33,817 nucleotides of DNA from Flavobacteriales bacterium (GTDB lineage: Bacteria; Bacteroidota; Bacteroidia; Flavobacteriales_F; PHOS-HE28): NCBI GenBank assembly GCA_020635695.1, contig JACJZH010000017.1:1-33817 (forward strand), read 5' to 3'. The stretch's first letter is position 1; each line of letters opens with the position of its first letter. Below are positions 7,895-15,183 of the stretch, one piece after another. Made by a program: the position numbers and the translations under genes. The notes beneath the pieces are model-generated. The model made no database searches. It saw only the letters and a list, made by a program, of their open reading frames with translations, and was not told the origin of the DNA.

Positions 7895-7919
7895 TCACCT
7901 TTCCTACGCATCCCCCCCA

Positions 7920-7951
7920 AAGGGCCGTCATCCGTTCCGGAGGCGGCCCTT
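7920..7951. terminator. Possible bidirectional terminator between DUF5684-like gene and alaS
   Basis: AAGGGCCG (7920-7927) pairs with CGGCCCTT (7944-7951). Inside the loop TCCG and CGGA form a further four-base stem, giving a composite hairpin. It sits between two convergent stop codons (7894 and 7962). The T-rich tail is weak on both sides. Confidence 0.5.
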
Positions 7952-7961
7952 GTTCCTGCGC

Positions 7962-10580
7962 CTAGTCCAGCAGCGCCGCGGCTTTCGCCAGGGCACGCGG
8001 GATGCCGTCGGGGTCCTTGCCCCCTGCCGTGGCCAGGAAGGGCTGACCACCACCGCCGCCCTTGATCTCCGAGGCCAGCTGTTTCACCACATCGGTGGCC
8101 TTCAGCCCGCGTTCGTCGATCAGCTGCTGCCCCACCAGCACGGTGAGCAGGGCCTTGCCATCATGCCGGCCGCCCAGCACCATCAGCAGGTCGGGGTTGG
8201 CGTCCTTCAGTCGGAAGGCGAGGTCCTTCATGCCCTGTGCGTCCAGGTCCACCTCCTTCGCCAGCAGGCGGGCGCCGTTCACGGCTCGGGCATCGTTCAG
8301 GATGTCCTTGCTCAGCGCCGCCACGCGCTCCTTCGCGGCCTGCTCCACCTCCTTCTCCAGCGCGGTGTTGCGGGAAAGCAACTGCTCCACGGCGGCCACG
8401 GGGTCCTGCGGCTGCTTCAGCCGGTCCTTGATGGCCTCCAGCTGCTCCAGGCGTTCGTTCACCCAGGCATCGGCGGCCGATCCGGTGATGGCCTCCAGGC
8501 GCCGGATACCCGCGGCAAGGGCGCTCTCGCCCACGATCCGCAGCTGGCCGATGTCGCCGGTGTGCGCCACGTGCGTGCCTCCGCACAGCTCGATGCTGTC
8601 GCCGAAGCGGATGGTGCGCACGCGGTCGCCATACTTCTCGCCGAACAGCGCCATGGCACCCTGCGCCTGGGCCTCGGCCATGGAGACCTCCCGCTGTTCC
8701 TTCAGCTGCTCGTCCGCCCGGATCTGGGCGTTCACATCGGCCTCCACGGCGGCCAGTTCCTCCGGGGTGATCTTGGCGAAGTGGCTGATGTCGAAACGCA
8801 GCCGGTCCGGCGCCACCAAGGAACCTTTCTGCTCCACGTGCGTGCCCAGGTGCTTGCGCAAAGCGTGGTGCAGCAGGTGGGTGGCGCTGTGGTTGCGCAT
8901 GGTGGAACGGCGACGGTCGGCGTCCACGCGAGCGATGACCGGTAGCGATGGATCGGGCGGCAGCGCCTTGCAGAAGTGCACGATCAGTTCGTTCTCGCGC
9001 TTGGTGTCCAGCACCTCCACGCGGGCCTCGCCCTGCACCAGCCAGCCGGTGTCGCCCACCTGGCCGCCCCCTTCCGGGTAGAACGGGGTGCGGTCCAGCA
9101 CCACCTGGTAGCGGTCGCCACCCTTGCCGCTCACCTTCCGGTGGCGGAGGATGCGGGCCTCGCCTTCCAGTTCATCGTACCCGGTGAAGACCGGTTCCCC
9201 GGCGCCCAGCTCGGTCCAGTCGCCCGCCTGCACGGCGGTGGCCGCGCGGCTGCGGTCCTTCTGCTGCTTCAGCTCGGCCTCGAAGCCGGCCATGTCCACC
9301 TCCACCCCCTGCTCGCGGCACATCAGCTGCGTGAGGTCGATGGGGAAGCCGTAGGTGTCGTACAGCTCGAAGGCCTTGTCGCCGGGGAGCTTCTTCCCGC
9401 TCTCGGCGATCAATTGCTCCAGGCGCTTGGTGCCTTGTTCCAGCGTGCGCAGGAAGCTCTTCTCCTCCTCCTGCACCACGTTCACGATCAGCTCCTGCTG
9501 CTTCTTCAGCTCGGGGAACTGGCCACCCAGCTGACCCACCAGCACGGGCACCAGCTCGTTCAGGAAGGGCTCCTCCAGCCCCAGGAAGCTGTAGCCGTAG
9601 CGCACGGCACGCCGCAGGATCCGGCGGATCACGTAGCCCGCCCCGGTGTTGCCCGGCAGCTGCCCGTCCGCGATGGCGAAGGCGATGGCCCGCAGGTGGT
9701 CGGCGCACACGCGCATGGCGATGTCGGCCTTGTCTCCCGCCCCTGAGCCGGGACCTTGGCCGTACACCCGCCCCGACCGCTTGGCCAGGGCCTGGATCAG
9801 CGGCTGGAAGACGTCGGTGTCGTAGTTGCTCTGCTTCCCCTGCAGTACCATGCATAGGCGCTCGAAGCCCATGCCGGTGTCCACGTGCCGGGCGGGCAGG
9901 TCCTTCAGGCTGCCGTCGGCCTTGCGGTCGAACTGCATGAAGACCAGGTTCCAGACCTCGATCACCTGGGGGTGGTCGGCGTTCACCAGCTCCGATCCGG
10001 GTCGCGCCTTCCGCTCGGCCTCGCTGCGGATGTCCACGTGGATCTCCGAGCACGGACCGCAGGGGCCGGTGTCGCCCATCTCCCAGAAGTTGTCCTTCCG
10101 GCTGAAGGGCATGATCCGTTCCTCCGGCAGGTGCTTCTTCCATAGGTCGCGGGCCTCGGTGTCGGGTTCCAGACCATCAGCCTCATCACCGCCGAAGTAG
10201 GTCACGTACAACCGGTCCGGATCGATCTTGAAGGTGTCCACCAGCAATTCCCACGCCCACTGGATGGCCTCGGCCTTGAAGTAGTCGCCGAAGCTCCAGT
10301 TGCCGAGCATCTCGAACATGGTGTGGTGGTAGGTGTCGATGCCCACCTCCTCCAGGTCGTTGTGCTTCCCGCTGACCCGCAGGCACTTCTGGGTGTCGGC
10401 CACGCGCCGGTCGGCCGGCTCGCGGTTCCCCAGGAAGATGTCCTTGAAGGGGTTCATCCCCGCATTGGTGAACATCAGGGTGGGGTCGTCCTTGATCACC
10501 ATGGGTGCGCTGGGCACGATGCGGTGGTCGCGCTGCGCGAAGTGGTCCAGGAAGGCCTGGCGGATCTCGTTGGCTGTCAT
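7962..10580 (-). CDS. alaS: Alanine-tRNA ligase
   Basis: This is a full-length 872-residue class II synthetase that charges tRNA-Ala in the cytoplasm; about 875 residues is usual. Visible marks are the N-terminal class II motif region (MFTNAGMNPFKDIFLG), the editing-domain zinc motifs HSATHLLHHAL and CGGTHVAHTGDIG, and a C-terminal oligomerisation region with GGGGGQPFLATAGG followed by a typical short C-Ala end. The ATG at 10580 (MTANEIRQAFLDHF) matches the family start; an upstream in-frame extension is not conserved. A TACTTTTG box precedes it by 18 bases. It is a single-gene unit divergent from the M23 peptidase gene. Confidence 0.97.
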   Translation of the reverse strand: MTANEIRQAFLDHFAQRDHRIVPSAPMVIKDDPTLMFTNAGMNPFKDIFLGNREPADRRVADTQKCLRVSGKHNDLEEVGIDTYHHTMFEMLGNWSFGDYFKAEAIQWAWELLVDTFKIDPDRLYVTYFGGDEADGLEPDTEARDLWKKHLPEERIMPFSRKDNFWEMGDTGPCGPCSEIHVDIRSEAERKARPGSELVNADHPQVIEVWNLVFMQFDRKADGSLKDLPARHVDTGMGFERLCMVLQGKQSNYDTDVFQPLIQALAKRSGRVYGQGPGSGAGDKADIAMRVCADHLRAIAFAIADGQLPGNTGAGYVIRRILRRAVRYGYSFLGLEEPFLNELVPVLVGQLGGQFPELKKQQELIVNVVQEEEKSFLRTLEQGTKRLEQLIAESGKKLPGDKAFELYDTYGFPIDLTQLMCREQGVEVDMAGFEAELKQQKDRSRAATAVQAGDWTELGAGEPVFTGYDELEGEARILRHRKVSGKGGDRYQVVLDRTPFYPEGGGQVGDTGWLVQGEARVEVLDTKRENELIVHFCKALPPDPSLPVIARVDADRRRSTMRNHSATHLLHHALRKHLGTHVEQKGSLVAPDRLRFDISHFAKITPEELAAVEADVNAQIRADEQLKEQREVSMAEAQAQGAMALFGEKYGDRVRTIRFGDSIELCGGTHVAHTGDIGQLRIVGESALAAGIRRLEAITGSAADAWVNERLEQLEAIKDRLKQPQDPVAAVEQLLSRNTALEKEVEQAAKERVAALSKDILNDARAVNGARLLAKEVDLDAQGMKDLAFRLKDANPDLLMVLGGRHDGKALLTVLVGQQLIDERGLKATDVVKQLASEIKGGGGGQPFLATAGGKDPDGIPRALAKAAALLD

Positions 10581-10598
10581 GACCGGCGGAACAGGCCG

Positions 10599-10606
10599 CA
10601 AAAGTA
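10599..10606 (-). promoter_or_regulatory. Putative -7 promoter element TACTTTTG for alaS
   Basis: On the minus strand TACTTTTG matches the Bacteroidota -7 consensus TAnnTTTG exactly. It lies 18 bases before the alaS ATG in the 171-base divergent region. Confidence 0.55.
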
Positions 10607-10735
10607 CCGCGCGCCGCTTCACCGGAAGGCGCGGCACGAACAGGGTCCGTCGAGGGGCTGGCAGGCTTCGTCGGCCCGTTAGGGATCTTTAACAGCGGTC
10701 CGTACCCCCGCCGGCCACCCTCACGTAGAGGGAGT

Positions 10736-10743
10736 TAACTTCG
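10736..10743 (+). promoter_or_regulatory. Putative -7 promoter element TAACTTCG
   Basis: TAACTTCG lies 8 bases before the ATG of the M23 peptidase gene, inside the divergent region shared with alaS. It has one change from TAnnTTTG. Confidence 0.45.
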
Positions 10744-10751
10744 CGGCCGTC

Positions 10752-11723
10752 ATGGCGGAGCAGAAATACCGCTTCAACCCCGAAACGCTCACCTACGAGC
10801 GTGTCCGGCTTTCACCCGGCCAGAAGGTGAAGCGCGCCGTGCTGGTGCTGATGCCCGGCCTGCTGGTGGGCGGGGTGCTCGCGTTCCTGTTCTACCACCT
10901 GGTGGACAGCCCCAAGGAGGCCCAGCTGAAACGGGAGAACCAACAGCTGCTGGTGCAGTACGAGCTGCTGAACAAGCAGATGGCCGAGGTGGAGGACGTG
11001 CTGGGCGATGTGCGCCGACGTGACGACAACATCTATCGCGTGATCTTCGAGGCCGATCCGCTGCCCGAGAGCATGCGCCAGGCCGGCTTCGGTGGCGCCA
11101 ATCGGTACCGCGGTCTGGAAGGCTATGCCAACGCGGACGTGGTGATCGGCACCCGCAAACGGCTGGACCGCATCGCCAAGCAGATCTACGTGCAGAGCGT
11201 GAGCCTGGACGAGGTGGCCGACCTGGCCCTGCGCAAACAGGACATGCTCGCCAGCATCCCCGCCATCCAGCCGGTGGCCAACGAGGACCTGACCCGCATC
11301 GCCAGCGGCTACGGCATGCGGATGCACCCGATCCACAAGATCAACAAGTTCCACGCCGGCATGGACTTCACCGCCAAGACCGGCACGGACATCCATGCCA
11401 CGGGGGATGGCACGGTGGTGTTCGCCGACTATGCCACGAACGGGTACGGCATCCACGTGATCATCGAGCATGGCTACGGCTACGAGACCCTGTACGCCCA
11501 CCTGGACGAGCTGAAGGTGCGCAAGGGGCAGGTCGTGAAGCGTGGCGACCTGATCGGGCTGGTGGGCAACACCGGCCTCAGCGCGGGTCCCCACCTGCAT
11601 TACGAGGTGCACAAGGACGGCGAGCACGTGGACCCGGCCAACTTCTACTTCAACGACCTGAGCCCCGCGGAATACGCCCGCCTGCTGGAGCTCTCCCGCA
11701 ACGCCGGTCAGTCGCTGGACTGA
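10752..11723 (+). CDS. M23 family (LytM-type) metallopeptidase, membrane-anchored
   Basis: The 323-residue product has a basic cytoplasmic N-terminus, one membrane segment (about 28-48, AVLVLMPGLLVGGVLAFLFY), a coiled-coil stretch (about 55-95) and a C-terminal LytM domain (about 180-300). The zinc site is complete: HAGMD gives H201 and D205, and HLH gives H281 and H283, so it should be an active peptidoglycan endopeptidase rather than an EnvC-like activator with a degenerate site. Such proteins act in the periplasm in cell-wall remodelling, shape or division. It is followed 28 bases later by the MerR gene. Confidence 0.9.
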   Translation: MAEQKYRFNPETLTYERVRLSPGQKVKRAVLVLMPGLLVGGVLAFLFYHLVDSPKEAQLKRENQQLLVQYELLNKQMAEVEDVLGDVRRRDDNIYRVIFEADPLPESMRQAGFGGANRYRGLEGYANADVVIGTRKRLDRIAKQIYVQSVSLDEVADLALRKQDMLASIPAIQPVANEDLTRIASGYGMRMHPIHKINKFHAGMDFTAKTGTDIHATGDGTVVFADYATNGYGIHVIIEHGYGYETLYAHLDELKVRKGQVVKRGDLIGLVGNTGLSAGPHLHYEVHKDGEHVDPANFYFNDLSPAEYARLLELSRNAGQSLD

Positions 11724-11728
11724 CGCGC

Positions 11729-11736
11729 TATCTTGC
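11729..11736 (+). promoter_or_regulatory. Possible -7-like element TATCTTGC
   Basis: TATCTTGC resembles the TAYCTTCG box seen before other genes and lies 15 bases before the ATG of the MerR-family gene. The last two bases differ, so this is a weak match. Confidence 0.25.
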
Positions 11737-11751
11737 GGACGCACCGTCCGC

Positions 11752-12105
11752 ATGCCGTACAAGGAACGTCCGGTCGAGAAGCTCTACCACACCATCGGCG
11801 AGGTGGCCGACCACTTCGGCGTGAACACCTCGTTGCTGCGCTACTGGGAGAAGGAGTTCCGCGAGCTGCGCCCCAAACGCACCAACAAGGGCGACCGGCT
11901 CTACACCAAGGCGGACATCGAGCGGATCGCCAAGATCCACCACCTGGTGAAGGAGAAGGGCTTCACCATCCAAGGCGCGAAAGAGGCGCTGCGCACCAAG
12001 GAGGCCGTACAGGCTGGTGCCGACGAATTGAAGGACCGCCTGCTGGGCCTGCGCGAAGGCCTCCTGAAGCTCAGGACCTCCCTGGATCGGGAGGATCAGA
12101 GGTAG
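11752..12105 (+). CDS. MerR family transcriptional regulator
   Basis: The product is a short 117-residue MerR-type protein. Residues 11-80 form the winged helix: YHTIGEVADHFGVNTSLLRYW is the helix-turn-helix, followed by the wing (NKGDRLYTKADIERIAKI). The rest is a dimerisation helix with no effector domain and no cysteines, so it is not a metal or redox sensor. Similar short MerR proteins next to M23 peptidase genes are common in Bacteroidota, which suggests a housekeeping role, but the targets are unknown. Its last 10 bases overlap the 3' end of hldD on the opposite strand. Confidence 0.85.
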   Translation: MPYKERPVEKLYHTIGEVADHFGVNTSLLRYWEKEFRELRPKRTNKGDRLYTKADIERIAKIHHLVKEKGFTIQGAKEALRTKEAVQAGADELKDRLLGLREGLLKLRTSLDREDQR

Positions 12106-13061
12106 CTTCCGGGGATCAGGTAGTTGGTGACGTAGTCCCCCACTCCCTCCTCCAGCGACGTGAACGGCTTGTCGTAGCCGATGCCCTTCAGCTTGGCCAT
12201 GTTGGCCTCCGTGTAGTACTGGTACTTATCGCGAATGTCGGCCGGCGTGTCGATGAACTCGATCTTCTCGTCCTTCCCGAGCGCCGCGAACACCGCCCGG
12301 GCCAGGTCCAGGAAGGTGCGGGCCTTGCCGCTGCCCAGGTTGTAGATGCCGCTGTGCTTTCGGTGCTCCATCAGGAACAGGCACACGTCGCACACGTCCT
12401 TCACGTACACGAAGTCGCGCAGCTGTTCGCCGTCCTTGTAGTCGGGCCGGTGGCTGCGGAAGAGCTTCATGCCGCCGGTGTCGCGGATCTGGCGGAAGGC
12501 GTGCAGCACCACCGAGGCCATGCGCCCCTTGTGGTACTCGTTGGGGCCGTACACGTTGAAGAACTTGAGCCCCGCCCAGAAGTAGGGCTTCTCCGCCTGG
12601 GCCAGCGCCCACCGGTCGAAGTCGTTCTTGCTCTCCCCGTAGGGGTTCAACGGCTTCAGCTTGGCGATGAGGTCATGGTCATCGTCGTAACCGTGCTCGC
12701 CGGCGCCGTAGGTGGCCGCGCTGGAGGCGTAGACCAGGGGGATGCCGTACTTCACGCAACGCTTCCACACCTCCTGGCTGTAGTGCAGGTTCAGCTCGTC
12801 GAAGATGGCGGTGTCGAACTCGGTGGTGTCGGTGCGGGCCCCGAGGTGGAAGATGAACTGCACCAGCTGCTGGTTGGCGTCCAGCCAGTCGAAGAACTCC
12901 TTCCGGTCCACCTTGGCGCTCAGCGTCTTGCCTTCCAGGTTGGGCGCCTTGTCGGGCCGCGAGAAGTCGTCCACGGCCACGATGTCCTGCCAACCCTGCC
13001 GGAGCAATTCGCCCACCAGGGCGCTGCCAATGAAGCCCGCGGCGCCGGTCACTACGATCAT
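12096..13061 (-). CDS. hldD: ADP-L-glycero-D-manno-heptose 6-epimerase
   Basis: The 321-residue extended SDR enzyme makes ADP-L-glycero-D-manno-heptose for the LPS inner core. The NAD(P)-binding loop is TGAAGFIG (residues 5-12), the catalytic pair is Y141/K145 in YGESK, and K178 lies in the family motif KGRMASV; GEQLRDFVYVKDV is also typical of HldD. The start at 13061 gives the conserved MIVVTGAAGF; a longer frame upstream has low-complexity residues and would read through the -7-like box. The gene is apart from the other heptose genes, which are not in this window. With waaA at 25.3 kb it shows that the cell makes a Kdo/heptose-type LPS core. Confidence 0.93.
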   Translation of the reverse strand: MIVVTGAAGFIGSALVGELLRQGWQDIVAVDDFSRPDKAPNLEGKTLSAKVDRKEFFDWLDANQQLVQFIFHLGARTDTTEFDTAIFDELNLHYSQEVWKRCVKYGIPLVYASSAATYGAGEHGYDDDHDLIAKLKPLNPYGESKNDFDRWALAQAEKPYFWAGLKFFNVYGPNEYHKGRMASVVLHAFRQIRDTGGMKLFRSHRPDYKDGEQLRDFVYVKDVCDVCLFLMEHRKHSGIYNLGSGKARTFLDLARAVFAALGKDEKIEFIDTPADIRDKYQYYTEANMAKLKGIGYDKPFTSLEEGVGDYVTNYLIPGSYL

Positions 13062-13066
13062 GAGGG

Positions 13067-13074
13067 CGAAGGTA
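13067..13074 (-). promoter_or_regulatory. Putative -7 promoter element TACCTTCG for hldD
   Basis: On the minus strand TACCTTCG lies only 5 bases before the hldD ATG, the same arrangement as in front of gldA (TACCTTCG, CCGCC, ATG). The transcript would be nearly leaderless. Confidence 0.45.
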
Positions 13075-13177
13075 GGCCGGGAGGGAAGAGGCAAGGAACG
13101 GGAAGGGAGGAAGAACGGAAGAAACAAGAGGGAGCTTCGTTCCTATGCATCCTACGCAAGGCGCCAGTCCCGACCCA

Positions 13178-13247
13178 CTGCTGACTGCTGACCGCTGACT
13201 GCCGACTTACGACTGCAGACTGCCGACTTATGACTGCTGACTGCCCA
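13178..13247. repeat. Degenerate 7-bp tandem repeat, ten units of CTGCTGA type
   Basis: Ten uninterrupted heptads follow the pattern CTnnnGA with consensus CTGCTGA (variants CCGCTGA, CTGCCGA, CTTACGA, CTGCAGA, CTTATGA, CTGCCCA). The array fills the space upstream of the pterin synthase promoter and ends six bases before its -7 box. It has the same unit length as the GTTGnnn arrays near 1.9 and 3.3 kb but a different core. Confidence 0.85.
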
Positions 13248-13252
13248 CCGCC

Positions 13253-13260
13253 GTACCTTT
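13253..13260 (+). promoter_or_regulatory. Putative -7 promoter element TACCTTTG
   Basis: TACCTTTG matches TAnnTTTG exactly and lies 21 bases before the ATG of the pterin synthase gene. The -33 region would fall inside the heptad array, so repeat number changes there could alter promoter strength. Confidence 0.6.
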
Positions 13261-13281
13261 GCGCCCCATCTGCGGATCCCC

Positions 13282-13707
13282 ATGCCCATCGTCCACATCA
13301 CCCGCCGGGAGCGGTTCAGCGCGGCACACAAACTGGCGCGGCCGGACTGGAGCCCGGAGAAGAACCTGGAGGTGTTCGGCAAGTGCGCCAACCCCAATTG
13401 GCACGGCCACAACTACGACCTGTGGGTCACCGTGAAGGGCGAGCCCGACCCGGAGACCAGCTTCGTGACCGACCTCTCCCGCCTGGGCGACCTGGTGAAG
13501 GAGCACGTGGTGCGGCATGTGGACCACAAGAACCTGGACCTGGACGTGCCGTTCATGCAGGGCCGCTACAGCAGCACCGAGAACCTGGCCGTGGCCATCT
13601 GGGAACAGCTGGAAGGCCCGATCACCCGCGAGCTGGGCGTGACCCTGCACTGCGTGAAGCTGCAGGAGACCGAGAACAACCACGTGGAGTACTATGGCGA
13701 ACGGTGA
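13282..13707 (+). CDS. 6-pyruvoyl-tetrahydropterin synthase family protein (PTPS/QueD)
   Basis: The 141-residue protein uses 7,8-dihydroneopterin triphosphate, the FolE product, to make 6-pyruvoyl-tetrahydropterin or 6-carboxy-tetrahydropterin. Zinc ligands are H16, H41 and H43; the catalytic cysteine is C35, with D81/H82 and E129 (QETENN) completing the site. The spacing C-x5-HGH and the string GKCANPNWHGHNY resemble animal PTPS (which has C-x5-HGH) more than E. coli QueD (C-x3-HGH). It overlaps folE by 14 bases, so the two are translationally linked. Product may be a tetrahydrobiopterin-type cofactor or the queuosine precursor; no other queuosine gene is in the window to decide. Confidence 0.85.
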   Translation: MPIVHITRRERFSAAHKLARPDWSPEKNLEVFGKCANPNWHGHNYDLWVTVKGEPDPETSFVTDLSRLGDLVKEHVVRHVDHKNLDLDVPFMQGRYSSTENLAVAIWEQLEGPITRELGVTLHCVKLQETENNHVEYYGER

Positions 13708-14323
13708 GCACGAGATCGGCGGCGAGGGCTACGAGCGGATCGACCAGTACGAGCCCGCGGCCATCGAACGGATCGGCGGCCACTACGAGGACATCCTCAA
13801 GGCCATCGGTGAGGACCCCGAGCGCGAGGGCCTGAAGAAGACCCCCGAGCGGGTGGCCAAGGCCCTGCAGTACCTGACCCACGGCTACGACCTGGACCCG
13901 GCCGCCATCCTGCGCAGCGCCATGTTCACCGAGGACTACAGCCAGATGGTGCTGGTGAAGGACATCGAGGTGTACTCCCTGTGCGAGCACCACATGCTGC
14001 CCTTCATCGGCAAGGCCTACGTGGCCTACGTACCCGACGGGAAGATCGTGGGCCTCAGCAAGCTGCCCCGGGTGGTGGACGCCTTCGCCCGCCGCCTGCA
14101 GGTGCAGGAACGCCTCACCAACGAGATCCGGGACTGCATCCAGGAGACCCTGGAACCGCTCGGCGTGGCCGTGGTGATCGAGGCGCAGCACCTCTGCATG
14201 CAGATGCGCGGGGTGCAGAAACAGAACTCGGTGACCACCACCAGCGCCTTCACCGGCATCTTCCTGAAGGACAACAAGACCCGCGAGGAGTTCATCAAGC
14301 TCATCAGCGCCCGCCTGCATTGA
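13694..14323 (+). CDS. folE: GTP cyclohydrolase I
   Basis: The 209-residue enzyme converts GTP to 7,8-dihydroneopterin triphosphate, the first step of folate, biopterin and queuosine synthesis. Zinc ligands are visible as C97 and H100 in SLCEHHMLPF and C168 in QHLCMQMRGV; the conserved strings IVGLSKLPR and VTTTSAFTG complete the active-site region. An N-terminal extension of about 28 residues precedes the core, normal for the family. The start at 13694 lies inside the pterin synthase gene (14-base overlap), so both enzymes are made from one message and pass the same intermediate. Confidence 0.95.
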   Translation: MANGEHEIGGEGYERIDQYEPAAIERIGGHYEDILKAIGEDPEREGLKKTPERVAKALQYLTHGYDLDPAAILRSAMFTEDYSQMVLVKDIEVYSLCEHHMLPFIGKAYVAYVPDGKIVGLSKLPRVVDAFARRLQVQERLTNEIRDCIQETLEPLGVAVVIEAQHLCMQMRGVQKQNSVTTTSAFTGIFLKDNKTREEFIKLISARLH

Positions 14324-14349
14324 CGTGCGGCCGTTCGGGCAACGTTCCC

Positions 14350-14357
14350 GATCTTCG
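14350..14357 (+). promoter_or_regulatory. Possible -7-like element GATCTTCG
   Basis: GATCTTCG lies 17 bases before the ATG of the Bax inhibitor-1 gene. It differs from TAnnTTTG at the first position as well as the seventh, so it is a weak match. Confidence 0.25.
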
Positions 14358-14374
14358 GACATCACACCCCATCC

Positions 14375-15106
14375 ATGGACCAGCATCCCATCCCCGGCAC
14401 CTATCAGGAACAGGCCATTGAACTGGCACCTGCCAACGTACGCACCTTCCTGGCCAACGTCTTCAGCTACATGACCCTGGCGCTCGTGATCAGCGGGGCC
14501 ATGGCCTGGTGGTTCGGGCACGACCTTGCCCTGCTGCAGTACCTCATCAACTTCGAGACCGGCAAGCAGACCATCCTCGGGTGGGTGGTGTTGCTTGCTC
14601 CGTTGGGCCTGGTCTTCCTGATGGGCGGCATGGTGGAACGGTTGTCGGGCCCTGCCCTGTTCGCCATCTATCTGGTATACTCGGCCGTCACCGGGATCAG
14701 CCTGTCGTACATCTTCCTGATCTACGCGGCCAGCTCCATCGCCACGGTCTTCTTCATCACCGCCGGGCTGTTCAGCGTGATGGCCATCGCGGGCTACACC
14801 ACCAGCACGGACCTCACCAAGCTGGGCAGCATCCTGTTCATCGGGCTCATCGGCATCATCATCGCCTCGGTGGTGAACATGTTCCTGGGCAGCGGCACCA
14901 TGGACTACATCATCAGCATCCTGGGCGTCATCATCTTCACCGGCCTAACCGCCTACGACGTGCAGAAGCTGAAGCGCATGGGCGGCGTGGTGGCCACCGG
15001 CACGGAGACCGCCCAGAAGATGGCCCTGATGGGCGCCCTCAGCCTCTACCTCGACTTCATCAACCTGTTCCTGATGCTCCTGCGCCTCTTCGGCCGCAGG
15101 GATTGA
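14375..15106 (+). CDS. Bax inhibitor-1/YccA family membrane protein
   Basis: The 243-residue protein has about seven membrane segments between residues 25 and 240. It carries the family marks: the first segment FSYMTLALVISGAMAW, the motif TAYDVQKLKRM near residue 190 and the C-terminal SLYLDFINLFLMLLRLFG. Family members act as pH-gated Ca2+ leak channels (BsYetJ) or interact with the FtsH protease (YccA). The role here is unknown. It is followed 77 bases later by fabD, across a palindromic element. Confidence 0.9.
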   Translation: MDQHPIPGTYQEQAIELAPANVRTFLANVFSYMTLALVISGAMAWWFGHDLALLQYLINFETGKQTILGWVVLLAPLGLVFLMGGMVERLSGPALFAIYLVYSAVTGISLSYIFLIYAASSIATVFFITAGLFSVMAIAGYTTSTDLTKLGSILFIGLIGIIIASVVNMFLGSGTMDYIISILGVIIFTGLTAYDVQKLKRMGGVVATGTETAQKMALMGALSLYLDFINLFLMLLRLFGRRD

Positions 15107-15137
15107 ATACCGAACGACCGCCCCAGGCGACCGTACC

Positions 15138-15156
15138 GTCGACCCACCGGGTCGAC
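15138..15156. repeat. REP-like palindrome GTCGACCC-ACC-GGGTCGAC
   Basis: An 8-bp perfect inverted repeat with a 3-base loop lies between the Bax inhibitor-1 gene and fabD. The right half continues as the self-complementary GGGTCGACCC (15149-15158). There is no T-run, so it is not a typical terminator. Its shape is that of dispersed REP-like elements, but no second copy occurs in this window. Confidence 0.5.
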
Positions 15157-15183
15157 CCTACCGATCACCAGCACCGCACCACC

